This document shows positions 1 through 12,111 of a stretch of DNA of 64,000 bases, piece by piece (position 1 is the stretch's first letter; each line of letters begins with the position of its first letter). The notes under the pieces are model-generated. The model saw only the letters and a program-made list of their open reading frames with translations. It was not told the DNA's origin and did no database searches. Source of the DNA: Serpula lacrymans var. lacrymans S7.9. Its lineage: Eukaryota > Basidiomycota > Agaricomycetes > Boletales > Serpulaceae. The position numbers were made by a program, and so were the translations under genes. The stretch is taken from positions 490,720 through 554,719 of the forward strand of contig NW_006763293.1 of the NCBI RefSeq assembly GCF_000218685.1, written 5' to 3'.

Positions 1-2504
1 AATATATGAGATGCATGATGTCTTGTCGGTCGGAAGACATACTCATCGTAGCTTTTACCCCCATAGTCACGTGGATCAATACCATCGCGGTTAATCAGTA
101 ACGCGATCTTCAAATCAAACCACTCAAGCCAACGCTCGTCTTATGAAGTAATTGAGTCACCAAAATGTGATTCATACTGCAACACGTACCATTTCTCTTC
201 CAGTCCCTATTTTCGGTAGGCTTGGTAGTTGTAGTAATACTAGCTTCCTTCTCTTTTTCTTCATCCTTCTCTTTCTTTTCTTTTTCAGCTTTCTCAGCTT
301 CTGCTGCTTTCACCTCTTCAAGTAAAAGTTTCGATAAAGGTTTCCTCATGTGCTTCAGACATTTACGCTGTAATTCTTCAGCATGATCGGTAACAACGGC
401 GCAATAGTAGCATGAGTGGAACGCTGCACGAAGGTAGGCAAGATACAAATCCAAGGAAATAACCGTCTGCAAGTACTTATCAGACGGATCTGGTCAATGC
501 AACCGAACAAAAACGTGCTCACCTTCCTAGCCTCCAGAGCCTTCTCGTCATTAACATCAACAAGGCCCTGTTCACGCAGATCTGTCATGACTTTTTCAAT
601 TCGCCGCTCCACTGCCTCGGAACCACTTTCTTTCGGCTCTGGATCATCCTCGCCGTCTTCTCTGCCATCTGTCATCACTTCGTCCTCGTCTCCCCCTGCA
701 TTTTCGTTATCGCCAGTGCCTGCATTAACCTGCCCTTCTGTCTTAGGGGCCCGGAACTTGCGCAAATGGGCTGCGTCCTCTTCAAGAATTGAAGCGAGAG
801 CTCGTGCGTTGGCAAGATCCTTTTCAAGTCTATCAGGTTTACTTGCGACTTCTGGTACATAGCGAACTCTGTTGATGAAGGGACGGAGATTATGAGTGAC
901 ATGAAGTTTAAAGCCTTCAATCTAACACGGAACTTAGTAAATTAAATATATTGTGAAATTCATTTGATATTTCACCTTCTTCTCCGTAAGCTCAGACATG
1001 ACAATAGCCATATCAGCATCGTCACGAAACCTAAGCCAACCTGCACGGTAGTAGTTGCGCTTTTGTAAAGGGTCCCCTAGAGCGAGATACATGAAGCCAG
1101 GGACTTTTCCACAAGCCTATAGATTGCAAGTCTGAACACATGAAATACTAAAGTAAACGGTGAGCTTACATCTTCTAGCTTTACTCGACCAATATCAGGA
1201 GGAATAGTTCGTATCATCACTTGGTTGCCCTCCGGAGGAACAGATATTTCTTCTCCGCGATTATTACGTCTGTTGTCTATTACGGGCTTGCCATTTGTCT
1301 CCGTTCTAGTCACCTCATGATCGACAACGTCTTCCTCAGGATCCATATTGAACTGCATTTCGTCCTCGCCATTGGCAACCTTGGACTCCTCTGCAGGGGC
1401 TATAGCAGCCGTAGAATCGGTAATATTAGTCTCCCCATTGATACTCTCCTTCATTGGAGAGGTGGGCTCCGCTTCAGATTCGTTCAAGTCAGGGTCGAAC
1501 TTGCCCGACTCCAAGTCATGTAAGAAAGTATTCAAACGCCCTGCCCAGCCCTCTTTCCTAACCCTTCTGCGCAAGGCAAGATGCTCCTCTGAAGGGTCAT
1601 ACTTTTCGGCAAACCAAGGAGACTTCCTATGATGATCAAACATCGTTTGCAACTACAATACGAGGTAAGGAAAAAAACGTTTCAGCTAGCATCTCACAAC
1701 ACATATACATTAAAAGACTCGTTCCATATCGTGCAATGGTACACAAAGGAGGATGACGGCTTGCAAACAGATACTCGATACTGACCTGATTTGCCATGAA
1801 CTCCTTTTTATACTTTTCCCAACGAGATCTGATGCCGTTTCGCGGCTTCGAGCCATCACCAGCTTCCTGCTCGGCTGCTTTATCTGCGTTATCCTCTTCA
1901 GTAGCCTGCTGAGGGAAACAATACCGGAACCACTCGGCATACTGCTTGAGAGTAGCTGGGTGGTCAAAAGTGCGAGGATCTGGGGGGGCGCGTCGGGAGG
2001 GTGGAAAAGGGGCAGCATACTGTCCGCGCCCTGGGGACCTATAGCCGTATGCACGGGAGTGCGCATCTAATCAAAGTCCAAGATAACGTCAACCGTTGAA
2101 CAAAGACGGTAACGACAGAAGTGATTTACCATAATCATCACCATACCGAGGACGCGGTTCATATCTATCTCTCTCGTAAGGAGACATAGACCGACGTCGC
2201 TTTCTGCCTGCTGGAATAAAAGTTTCAGCACTGTAGCCACACGTGAGGAAGAAAGCAACACACTCTCGTCTGGAGGTGGACTGCGACTCCTTCCACGACG
2301 ACCATACTCGTAAGTAGCTCTATCCCTCTCATGATCTGCCCATGCCCTCTCTCTGTCGTAAGGGTCCCAACCACCGCGGTACGGATCCTGGGGGTAAGCA
2401 GGGTCAGGATATGGCGGTCTCGGGGGGTGGCCGCCTCTCGTAGGTGAACGAGAGCGCGAATGGCGAGTTGGTGGAGGAAAAGCAGTAGTGGACCAAGAGG
2501 ACAT
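1..2504 (-). CDS. ARS2: ARS2/SERRATE-family RNA effector protein (3' end outside window)
   Basis: This gene encodes a nuclear scaffold of the ARS2/SERRATE family, which links the cap-binding complex to processing or decay of capped transcripts. The start at 2504 opens an Arg/Ser/Pro-rich leader with SRSRSPTRGG-like and RSRSPPP motifs. After two introns comes a segment near 1720-2060 with LKQYAEWFRYCFPQQ, typical of the SERRATE/ARS2 N-terminal domain. The exon at about 1170-1650 carries MFDHHRKSPWFAEKYDP and GRLNTFLHDLESGKFD, followed by acidic sequence. Further exons carry RTIPPDIGRVKLED, an RRM-like stretch (HVTHNLRPFINRVRYV) and, at about 220-480, YLAYLRAAFHSCYYCAV of the middle domain, then a Lys/Glu-rich run. 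The C-terminal zinc-finger part lies beyond position 1. The Ser/Arg-rich start and the order of these blocks make the family call firm. Exact intron edges are hand-placed. Confidence 0.88.
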
Positions 2505-2844
2505 TATAGACTCTTTTTAAGAATGAGGAACTGAGAGAGAAATCAGAGACGACGTTACACGGAAGCTAATCAGAGGATAGGACTGAGAGAAGTCGAGCAT
2601 GATGGAAGGACAGACCTCTTGGATCGCGATACTGAAAGCTTTTAAGGCTGGCTATTGTCAAAAAGCCAACCGGTTCAGCGTTTCACGCTCAATATGTTCG
2701 CGATATAGAACCACTTTTCCGCACTGCCGCTCTCCCTCCTTCCTCTTTCGCGCTCCGACTCAATTTCCATCCCAGGCCAGCCCGGCACCACCGCCTGGTC
2801 CGTGCATTGCCGCCACACATCTACTCAATATCTAGTATTAGAAG
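2505..2844. other. intergenic, ARS2 promoter and ESF2 3' flank
   Basis: This 340-base stretch lies between the ARS2 start and the ESF2 stop. It holds no convincing reading frame. A short plus-strand open frame at 2599-2835 has no family resemblance and was not called. It should contain the ARS2 promoter and the ESF2 transcript end, but I see no clear motif. Confidence 0.5.
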
Positions 2845-3679
2845 CTAGAATATACTGCTCAGTACATTGTCTAGCTGTCCACCGTCACCAACTTCTGGCC
2901 GCTCCTTCCTCATCTTTTTCCGCACTTCGTGCTCCGTCGTTTCCTCGAATCTTCTCTTAGATTCGTTCTTGGGCGCTTCCGCAGCATCTTCCCCCTTTTC
3001 TTTTCTTCTCGAAGCTCTCTTCTCTAGAACACGAGCCAATTCCACGTTTTTCAGGTAGTCGCGTTGCTCTGTCTTCGACTGCGAGAGCTCAACGCGCAGC
3101 TTGGCAGAATGTAACGCTGCTTCGTGTGCTACAGTACTATTAGCTCATGTATTAGTATAAAGTATGAAACCCACCTATTTGCTCTGTGAGCATATTCCAT
3201 TTGAATTTGGGCAAGTACTTCATCGTCCATACGTCGTCTCTCCATCGCGTACCCTTCTTTCCGCCGATGGGTTGCGCATTCAGCATCTCTGCAACCGATC
3301 GTGCAATCTTCTTCTCTTTAAACTCCACCCACCCCTCCGTATAGTGAGCCTTTTTCGTGGTCGTGTACTTTTTCCTTAAGTAGGCACGCTTAGCATCTAT
3401 CGCAAGACCAAGATGTCAATATATGTTGCTGAAAACTTGTGGCAATAACTCACCTTCTTGTTGCAAGTATACTCTCCCTACTTCGTCATATGCACTCATT
3501 AAATGTCGTACTTTTGCCGGTTGCATTCCAGGAGGGATACGCGATATGTACACCACACCGGTGCGCTGCTGTGCTGCGTTGAAAGCAACCAGAGCCTCCG
3601 GGGTCAGAGGCTTCACTACCTTGGACGGCCCAGAGAAGCCTTCCGGGTCCATACCCTCGATAATTTCATCCTCATACAT
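2845..3679 (-). CDS. ESF2: ESF2/ABT1-type pre-rRNA processing factor
   Basis: The product is an ESF2/ABT1-family nucleolar RNA-binding protein that acts in the SSU processome in 18S rRNA maturation. The first visible exon has [20 protein letters not shown], then an RRM-like domain beginning [20 protein letters not shown] and [14 protein letters not shown]. After a 56-nt intron the RRM continues with [19 protein letters not shown], the part most diagnostic for the family. It is followed by [18 protein letters not shown] and a charged C-terminal tail ([23 protein letters not shown]). The ATG at 3679 is the first usable one I find. Family members usually have a longer acidic N-terminus, so a short upstream exon may be missing. 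Confidence 0.88.
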
Positions 3680-4197
3680 CAGTGGGCCACGGTGAATTCA
3701 ATAAGTTCTTCGAGTTAGGCAACAACGCCCGCAAATAGTAAGTCATGCATACACCACTAACGTCATGTGATCTGTGACAGCTTGTGACTACTCAAATATC
3801 TTGTTGTGACATTGCGTCCAACTCCATTTTCACAATGGCAATTGCTGTTGAACTGCACAGAGTTGCGCAGAATTTAACTGCAAAACTTTCTGTGCAATTT
3901 TTTAAGACAAAAATAAGGTTTTGTGCGTGCCATTAGATATATACAAGAAAGTCACAGGTGATCATGTGACGTTAGTAGTGTATGCATAAGCCCTACCTTC
4001 TGCTTGAGCAGCGCGGGTGTGGTCAGTTGAGATGGGTTGTGTTCATTGGTACATATTATGATATACATCGTGATAGCATGGAGGCACTGTCAAATTCGTC
4101 GTGTTTACTGGACGTGCACGATCACCATATGCAAACTAAAGGGAAAAATTGGAGCGATCTGCTATTTGTCGACGGAGCCAAATTTGTACCCACCGAA
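3680..4197. other. intergenic, ESF2 promoter region
   Basis: About 520 AT-rich bases separate the ESF2 start from the stop of the NCBP3-like gene. The stretch contains repeated TGTGAC/GTCATGTGA-like words near 3760-3790 and 3960. A plus-strand open frame at 3982-4215 shows no family features. I see no gene. Confidence 0.45.
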
Positions 4198-5405
4198 TTA
4201 ATCCTTCTCTTTTAAAAAAGCCTCAAGCTCGTCATCAAGCTCTTGTTGGCTCTTCTTCGGGCGCTCTCCCCTCCGTCCTCTGCCTTTACCCCGATCCACA
4301 TCTCTACCCTCTTCCTCACCCCATTTAGGACTACTTAATCTGTTCGTCAGATGCCCTCTTGAACGGGTGGGTAATGGAGCAGTTGGACGACCCTCTCGCT
4401 CGTCAAAGTGCGCACGCATGAAGGACGTCCGTTCCAATAGCGATTTTCTCCCAGTATCGATATAATCGGAACGCATCTTCGAAGGAGGCGAAGAGGGCCG
4501 ACCTTCAGACAAAAAGGCATCCAAATCGTCGTCGAGCTCCGCTTTCTTTTGCGTCTCCACCTCAGCAGCGTCCTGTCTCCTTCTTTTCACCGGCCCAGCT
4601 CCGCTTTCCGTATCCTTTCCAGCATCTGTACCATACTTTTTGTAAAACTCGCTCTCCTTCTTTGCACCCTTCTTTTTTACATCATCTCCTTTCGCCCATC
4701 GCATGCGTATCGTGCCCTTCAATCCCTCTCCCTTTCCAAGGCTCTTGTTTATTCGTTCTTCTGGCGGCCATATGGGGATTGGTATTGATTTAGCGGTGAT
4801 AAAACCCTCCACATCGGGCTCCTCTACAGCAGACTTTTGAAGATACCTATGAGCCTTGCGAGCCGAGGTTTGTGACTCAAACACCAAGATGCACGTGTTG
4901 TCATTAAGCCATTCTAAAGCGATCGGATGCGCGTCAAAATGAGTAGCGTAGGCAAATAATCTTGCGGTCGGCAGAGACGATATTGGTGGGCCAGTGAGAA
5001 GTAACGCATTTGTGCGAAGCGACAAATCTATTTAAGAGAAAATGAAACATGAGCGAAAGTAGAGATTGAAGCGATAGGTTTATTCACCCTCCTCCATCTC
5101 TACATCATTATCCTCTTCATCAGCCGTGCGTTTACGCTGAAGAATCGGATACAGAGGGACTCTTGTATTAGACCCTTTTACCGTAAGCCTACAATGACAT
5201 ACTACCAGCGCACCTTGGCGACCCTTTCTGCAGCCGATTCAGAGAGCACATACACTTTGGTGTTACCAATACGGTCGAGAAGCGCCGCTCGCCCAGGATC
5301 ATTCGAAGAATGGGTAGGGATCTGCTCCTCGTAGGGAACATCGTCATTATAAGAAAGGGTGGCGAGATCCGTTGTGTCTGCGCCGCCGTCAGGAAAGTTT
5401 TCCAT
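4198..5405 (-). CDS. NCBP3: NCBP3-like nuclear cap-binding protein
   Basis: The product resembles nuclear cap-binding protein subunit 3, which partners NCBP1 and binds capped RNA through an RRM-like fold. Exon 1 (start 5405) reads MENFPDGGADTTDLATLSYN and later NTKVYVLSESAAERVAKV. Exon 2 holds RVPLYPILQRKRTADEE and a short acidic run. Exon 3 begins DLSLRTNALLLTGPP and contains the RRM-like core (LFAYATHFDAHPIALEWLND, NTCILVFESQTSARKAHRYL). It also has IRMRWAKGDDVKKKG, a Lys/Asp/Arg-rich linker, and a C-terminus SQQELDDELEAFLKEKD that resembles FoP-type endings. The exon 2-3 intron at about 5027-5086 is canonical. The exon 1-2 join is abnormal: keeping frame needs a 17-nt intron (5189-5205) or a 50-nt GC-AG intron (5162-5211). 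The start lies 231 bases from the divergent KRR1 start. Confidence 0.8.
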
Positions 5406-5492
5406 AGTGAAGATAATACAATGATGGTAGTAGTGTAGACGTGTTCGGTGATAAGAAACTGAAAAGCAAAACTAACAAAGACATCCACGCAT

Positions 5493-5502
5493 GTCACGTG
5501 AC
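5493..5502. promoter_or_regulatory. CACGTG palindrome in the NCBP3-KRR1 divergent promoter
   Basis: The perfect palindrome GTCACGTGAC sits in the 231-base spacer between two divergent start codons. CACGTG is the core of bHLH factors such as Cbf1 and Pho4. The palindrome and its position are seen directly. Binding is inferred. Confidence 0.5.
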
Positions 5503-5636
5503 CATCGAAAATCATAGCTCCGAGTCTCTACTCTCAACAATTTCAATTCTTCAGCTATTCTCAGTTATAAGAGGCTTCAAAGAGGCTCTTAAACTCCCTT
5601 CCCCGCTACACATATCACATATCCCGTATTCATTCG

Positions 5637-7260
<1,624 letters not shown>

Positions 7261-7610
7261 GCATTACTGTCCATTCTACCGCTACTTATTGCTCCTGTGC
7301 TTTAGCATTTTTGCGGATTTGTTTTGACCTTCCAGTCACTCGTATGGTACACTAGTGGGAACTGCATTGGTCTGCATCATATAAGACACTTAGTATCAGT
7401 TGCTAAGGAAAATTCGCAAACATATCTTCAAAGGAAATGGAGATATGCAAGCTGATTCGAAAAGTTAAGTGAAGGCGAAAAATAAATGACTGGGTGAATC
7501 TATACATGCCAGAAACGCTACAACAAGTTGAAAATGTTTGACCAAGGAAAAAGGTGAAAAAGAGCACCTCGACAGCCGCTATGTTTTGCCTGCAAGTCAC
7601 GACAGACACA

Positions 7611-8816
7611 TTAATATCGAGTATTGACCTGGGCCACGATTCTAGCAATCTCGTTGGTATGTTCTTCTGGACAACTCGTGCTGGGTAATTGCTGCGATAG
7701 CTGCACATCGCTGGCACTTGCATGGAATGTCGCGTGGAAGGTACTGAGGGTTACTCCTTCTGTCCCAGGCTGAGCTCCAAGAGAAGGGGAGAACGATTTC
7801 CGGAAGTTGATGATCATGCGCGTACTCAGAACCACTCCTGAAGAGTTAACAATACTAGCCAATATCCCCATGTACACTGCCTGCCCAAAATCAGAGCCTC
7901 TCCAGCGAACGAGATATTTTAAATAACTTACCGGAAGGCCAAGGTAGGCCCCTGCTTCGGTTGTGCACATCACAAATATACTTCGAGGATCTATATATTA
8001 GTATATAAGGAGACGAAACTGCCGAAAGATGAACGCACAATAGAAAGAAAAATGTGCTGTCCCTGATGAGAACCTTCATCATCATATCAGCCTTCCATCC
8101 TCCCAAGGCCCTACGTTGTTCTCGCACGTGCAGAAAACCAACCCAAACAGCCAGAACGAAGAGGGTGCATTGGAAGCACATAATGGGAATGTATATAAAT
8201 GTCAGACTTTTACTAACATCTACGATGGTGCACATATGGATTCCCAGGATAGGCTCTGATACACCTATGGACAAAATGAGATCACCATTAGATGCTTCTT
8301 AGTTTCAGGAATCGGATATAATGTTTCAGCACTACTCACTTTTCGCTGGTCCATCGGGACTTAAATCCATTCCTACTGTTACCAATATAGCGACAACTTC
8401 AACAAAAAGGAGAAAAGACATGAACAAAGGAATTTTCTTCAACCGTTGGAACATGGCATAAACGCGCATGATGAAAGTAGCTGATTCAGAAAGAGAGCAG
8501 TTACTATCAAGGGGGAAATCCACATAAAAAGTGAACAAGCCTTGCATAGCCCACAGTACGACAACCGACTCCCACCGTTGCAGCCTAGTTCCTGCGTTAC
8601 CTGAAAAGTTATTATGTGAAATACTCCATGACCACAATTGAGAACAATATACTTACAACTATGTAAGCATTTGTAGTATTTATATTTTCAGTTCTTTAAC
8701 TTGCTACATCAAATTAAAGAAACATACGCCTGTAATATATCATCAGCTGCTGTATGAACTCATAAATAAATAAAGTAGGCCACTAACAGTATCTGACATT
8801 GATGTGCTAACAAAAA
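7611..8816 (-). CDS. DUF6533-like seven-helix membrane protein
   Basis: This looks like one of the many agaricomycete integral membrane proteins of the DUF6533 type, whose function is unknown. Visible features are RLQRWESVVVLWAMQG, FIMRVYAMFQRLKKIPLF followed by a hydrophobic helix (FVEVVAILVTVGMDL), and LTFIYIPIMCFQCTLFVLAV. Next come REQRRALGGWKADMMMKVLI with RDSTFFFL, then VYMGILASIVNSSGVVLSTR and RMIINFRKSF. A hydrophilic tail ends ARIVAQVNTRY. The LRVYA-like motif and the RDS-plus-helix pattern are typical of the family. The first helix appears as AYFIYL/YEFIQQLMIYYR at about 8740-8816, but it is broken by a (TTTA)3 run that shifts the frame. I could not find a start codon exon. The gene may be intact with an unrecognised intron, or it may be a recent pseudogene. 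Confidence 0.55.
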
Positions 8817-10134
8817 CTGAGAATCGTCGATTAGAAGAGGAAGTGTGAAAAGTATAGTAACATACACGAAGCAAGATCGCTAGATGAAGATACCAGGAGG
8901 TGAGTAACGGCACCAAGTAAAACTAGACCTTACATTAGCACCGCATCGCCGACATATCGATTCCACCAATCACGACAACTTGTGAGAAATATAAATCATT
9001 AGTCAACAACGTGCTTACTGCGATGTAAGGAATTGTTATATATGACCATTTTTTCCCCTGGCACATTTGAACGGCACAATAAACACAAAGTAGGCATGAG
9101 TTCCGCTGAATGGTGAATGGCTGTACTGACAAAACGCACCCATACTAAATCCACCTTGTAATGATATGTCAGGCGGTGCATATAGGAATAGCATATATGC
9201 ACAACACGTACCTCGCGCTGTAATGTCAGCGCTGTGACATTATAAAAAAACAATGATCAGAGCATGTTCGACTTAGGGTAACCAAAGCAGACCATGGCCA
9301 TATAAAGCAACTGTCGTAGCAGATACTAAGAGCAAACATATAAGTGGCTATCCATTCAAGATATGAAGTGTAGTCAACTGAAATTGACAGAGCCTCGTTG
9401 CTTGAAGAATATCAGCACTTTTCCATAGGGCCTGAATCTCCGATTGCATGGGTGTGTATGCCGCTGTGTTACAGCAAGCTTTGGGTGCAACGGTGTAGTC
9501 TGATTTGTTTATATGAGTCTGACGGAAGAAAAAAGGGGGGACTGTAAGGGAGTAGATATATATGCCCAAAGTCTAACATATCCCACCTAGATGATTGCAC
9601 GGCAACCATCCGCACGCCCTCATGGTTAAGAGTGGAACCAATTACAACGAATAGCTGCATCAACGTATAGGATGTGTGATTGTTAGGTCAACGCGTGATT
9701 GGCACAAGATCTGCCTGGAAATGGGGTAAAGGGACTAAACAGGAGTACTTGAATAGAAGCAAGTATATTACACTTACATTTGAACAGCTTCATGACGTGA
9801 CCTGTTACCTTGGAGTGGACAGTACAATGCAGTGCCATGTCGAAAAGGGTCGAGTGGGAAGTGTCCTCTTTCATTCCCGTCCAATCACTGCCATGATGCA
9901 TGATGCAGCTGGCCCCGTGCATGTCATGGCAAGTGAAGTGAATGCTTTGGTGACATTTCGATGCATGTTACCACAAGTGAGCGTATATGCTGGGATATTG
10001 GTTGTTATCATCCTCGCACACGGCTGATGATGGATTCCAGTTACTGCTACTTACTAGTACTTACTGGTAGTGTAGTCTGAAACTTGGGTAGGCGTGGAAT
10101 AAGCCGTCGGTGAGCGCATCGGCTTTTGCCTCCG
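8817..10134. other. gene-poor interval upstream of EAF
   Basis: About 1.3 kb without a supported gene. Several open frames of 60-115 codons occur on both strands (for example 9680-10027 plus), but none shows a domain, an intron pattern or a composition that would support coding. The missing first exon of the neighbouring membrane protein may lie at 8820-9140. Near 10050-10075 there is a short direct repeat of TACTTACT around a central ACTAGT. Confidence 0.4.
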
Positions 10135-10143
10135 GTCACGTGA
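10135..10143. promoter_or_regulatory. GTCACGTGA element upstream of EAF
   Basis: GTCACGTGA lies about 140 bases before the EAF start codon. It is the same word found in the KRR1 promoter and fits a bHLH (Cbf1-like) site. Its regulatory role is inferred from position and recurrence. Confidence 0.4.
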
Positions 10144-10280
10144 ATAGTACCTGTTCCAGACCGCTACCATATATGGGACATTACGTCAGCTGTAGTGTGG
10201 TTCGGGCTCCAACAAGGTGTTCCGGCGTGGCTTGGACCCACTTCGCCTTGTTTCTCGCTCTTTACGACCAAGCAAAAGCC

Positions 10281-11800
10281 ATGGCCTCCACCGACGTTCA
10301 ATGGATGCCTGCTACAGGGAGACATTCAGTAAACATTGGCTCATCCCTTGGTCGCGCGTTGAAGGCACGCAAAGGCGGTATCGCTGCTCCAAAGAAATCT
10401 AACCTTCCCGATCGCGACTTTTATTCATTTCGATGTGAGAAATCCGCACTGCTTTCTCACTGGAATCGCTCTGAATATCTTTGCAGACAACTTCAAACCA
10501 GAATCCATTGACACGAGCAAACCTGGCTCTATTGATGTCAAGCGAGGAAAGGATTCTACGAGCGTCACTATCGAGCGTCCAAGTATACAGGTACAGTTAC
10601 CTGTCGACTCACCGATTCACTGGCTTATTTACTCTAATAGGCTGGGGAAAATCATGTCTTCAAAGGAAATGAGCACTCAGCTAAAGAGTGGGAGTGTGTA
10701 CTCATTTACGATGAAGAACTGGGGGTAAGTCGTTCGATTTAATGAACTAGCGAATATTCACTTGCACGCTTGGACCAGACTTTCACTCTGGAGAAGCTAG
10801 ATTCTTTCATGGGTCTCAGCTACGACGGGCGGACCTCCTCCAGTAGCTCCAGTTTACCTCAGGCTTCTGCTTCCCGTAAGTCTATACTATGTGATATTCA
10901 AACGAGATCGTTCAACTTTCTGGTGTTCCTTGCGAAGCTTTACCACCGGTATCAGCACCGGCACCACCTGCTACTATTAGTCGACCCAAAGAGCCGGCTC
11001 GCGACCTCGATTTCGAAAAAGAGTTAGAAAGAGACCTACTGGGCCTCGAAGATGCTGATGGCGAACTAGACGATGGATACGAAGAAATACTATCAAAGGT
11101 TCCTGTGCGAAAGGAGGAAGAGGAGGAAGAAGAGGAAGAGGGGATTATAATTCCTCAGCCTAGGGCACCGCCTCCAGCGCCTCCCCCTAAAGCCAAACCT
11201 CCGATCACCAGCAAGATAAGCTCAAAACCTGAAACTTCATCTGCAAAAGAGAGTAAGTCAAAGCCAAGCAAATCAAAAGGGAAGGCAAAGAGGGACCACG
11301 AGTCAAGTGGAGTAGACGACTCGGATCTCGAAGAGGTCCTCAGCTTTGGTCTTCCCACTCGCCAAGCGAAACGTCCCAGGCCATCTTCACCTATGCGCTT
11401 AGCACTTCCCAACGCAACATCAGGGTTCACTTCCTTACCACCCCCTCCACGCCCAGCCGCTGCTCCACCTCGCCCCAATCCGCCCTCACCTGTCGCAGCT
11501 CCAGAATCCGACTCTGACGAGGATTGGGACAAGGTTGCTGGTATCCCTCCTGCATCTACCAACGAAAACGATACCAATGATGGCGAAGTCGAGGAAGAAA
11601 TTGATCTCGATGCGTTTGGGCTCGAAATGGAAATGGAATTGGAGGAATCTGAAGATGACATCCTGGCTGCTGCAATGACGCCTGAGCCAGAATCTGCTAC
11701 TCGCACTTCTGGTCCGATGTCTTTGAATCAGTATGCAGGTGGACAGTTCAGTCAGGATGAGGATGATAGTTCCTCTAGCGAGGATAGCGATGACGACTAA
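10281..11800 (+). CDS. EAF: EAF, ELL-associated transcription elongation factor
   Basis: The product has the N-terminal domain of ELL-associated factors, which work with ELL in RNA polymerase II elongation. The start at 10281 (MASTDVQWMPATGRHSVNIG) precedes FYSFR. Next comes FKPESIDTSKPGSIDV with VTIERPSIQ, then GENHVFKGNEHSAKEWECVL and IYDEELGTFTLEKLDSFMG. This block order matches the EAF domain over about residues 35-130. The rest is low-complexity: Ser-rich, a run of Glu, Pro-rich (PPPAPPPKAKPP), a Lys/Ser basic stretch, a strongly acidic segment (EEEIDLDAFGLEMEMELEE) and a Ser/Asp end (SSSSEDSDDD). The basic-then-acidic disordered tail is usual for EAF transactivation regions. Introns are short and canonical. 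Confidence 0.85.
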
Positions 11801-12111
11801 TGCAGTTATCCAGACCATCACCCCGTACATTGTAGATATTAACTATATGTAAACTTTTGTACACTAATGTCAACGTTCTGAGGAATATACCACTACAAAA
11901 CGTATTGCATCTGACATTTGTAGTCCACTTAGACGCTATTATTACAACCATGTCCATATCGAATTTGATGGGCAAAATGTATCGTCTACTTCACACGAAA
12001 TGAAACGAAAAGGCTTGAATGGCTATCCCCAAAGGTTGACAGTCGCAATCGAAAAAATGAAAGAAATGGAACACTAAGACGGTTAACTTGTGTAGAGGTC
12101 AGCCAGCTCCC
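11801..12111. other. convergent 3' intergenic
   Basis: These 311 bases lie between the stops of EAF (plus) and the ferritin-like gene (minus). I see only AT-rich sequence suited to transcript ends and no gene. Confidence 0.5.

Noticed and set aside
416..862. Plus-strand open frame of 148 codons opposite ARS2
   Set aside because: It is a Ser/Pro-rich antisense reading of the acidic ARS2 linker. The minus-strand frame matches a known family.
3982..4215. Plus-strand frame of 77 codons between ESF2 and the NCBP3-like gene
   Set aside because: It has no domain, no conserved look and overlaps the end of a real gene.
9680..10027. Plus-strand frame of 115 codons upstream of EAF
   Set aside because: It has no recognised family or splice context, and mixed frames on both strands suggest chance.
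10023..10083. Possible box C/D snoRNA (TGATGAT ... TCTGAA)
   Set aside because: C-like and D-like boxes are present, but there is no terminal stem, the length is short (about 60 nt), and the inside is a TACTTACT direct repeat. Not enough support.
11155..11706. Minus-strand open frame of 183 codons opposite EAF
   Set aside because: It is an antisense shadow of the low-complexity EAF tail, with no family resemblance.
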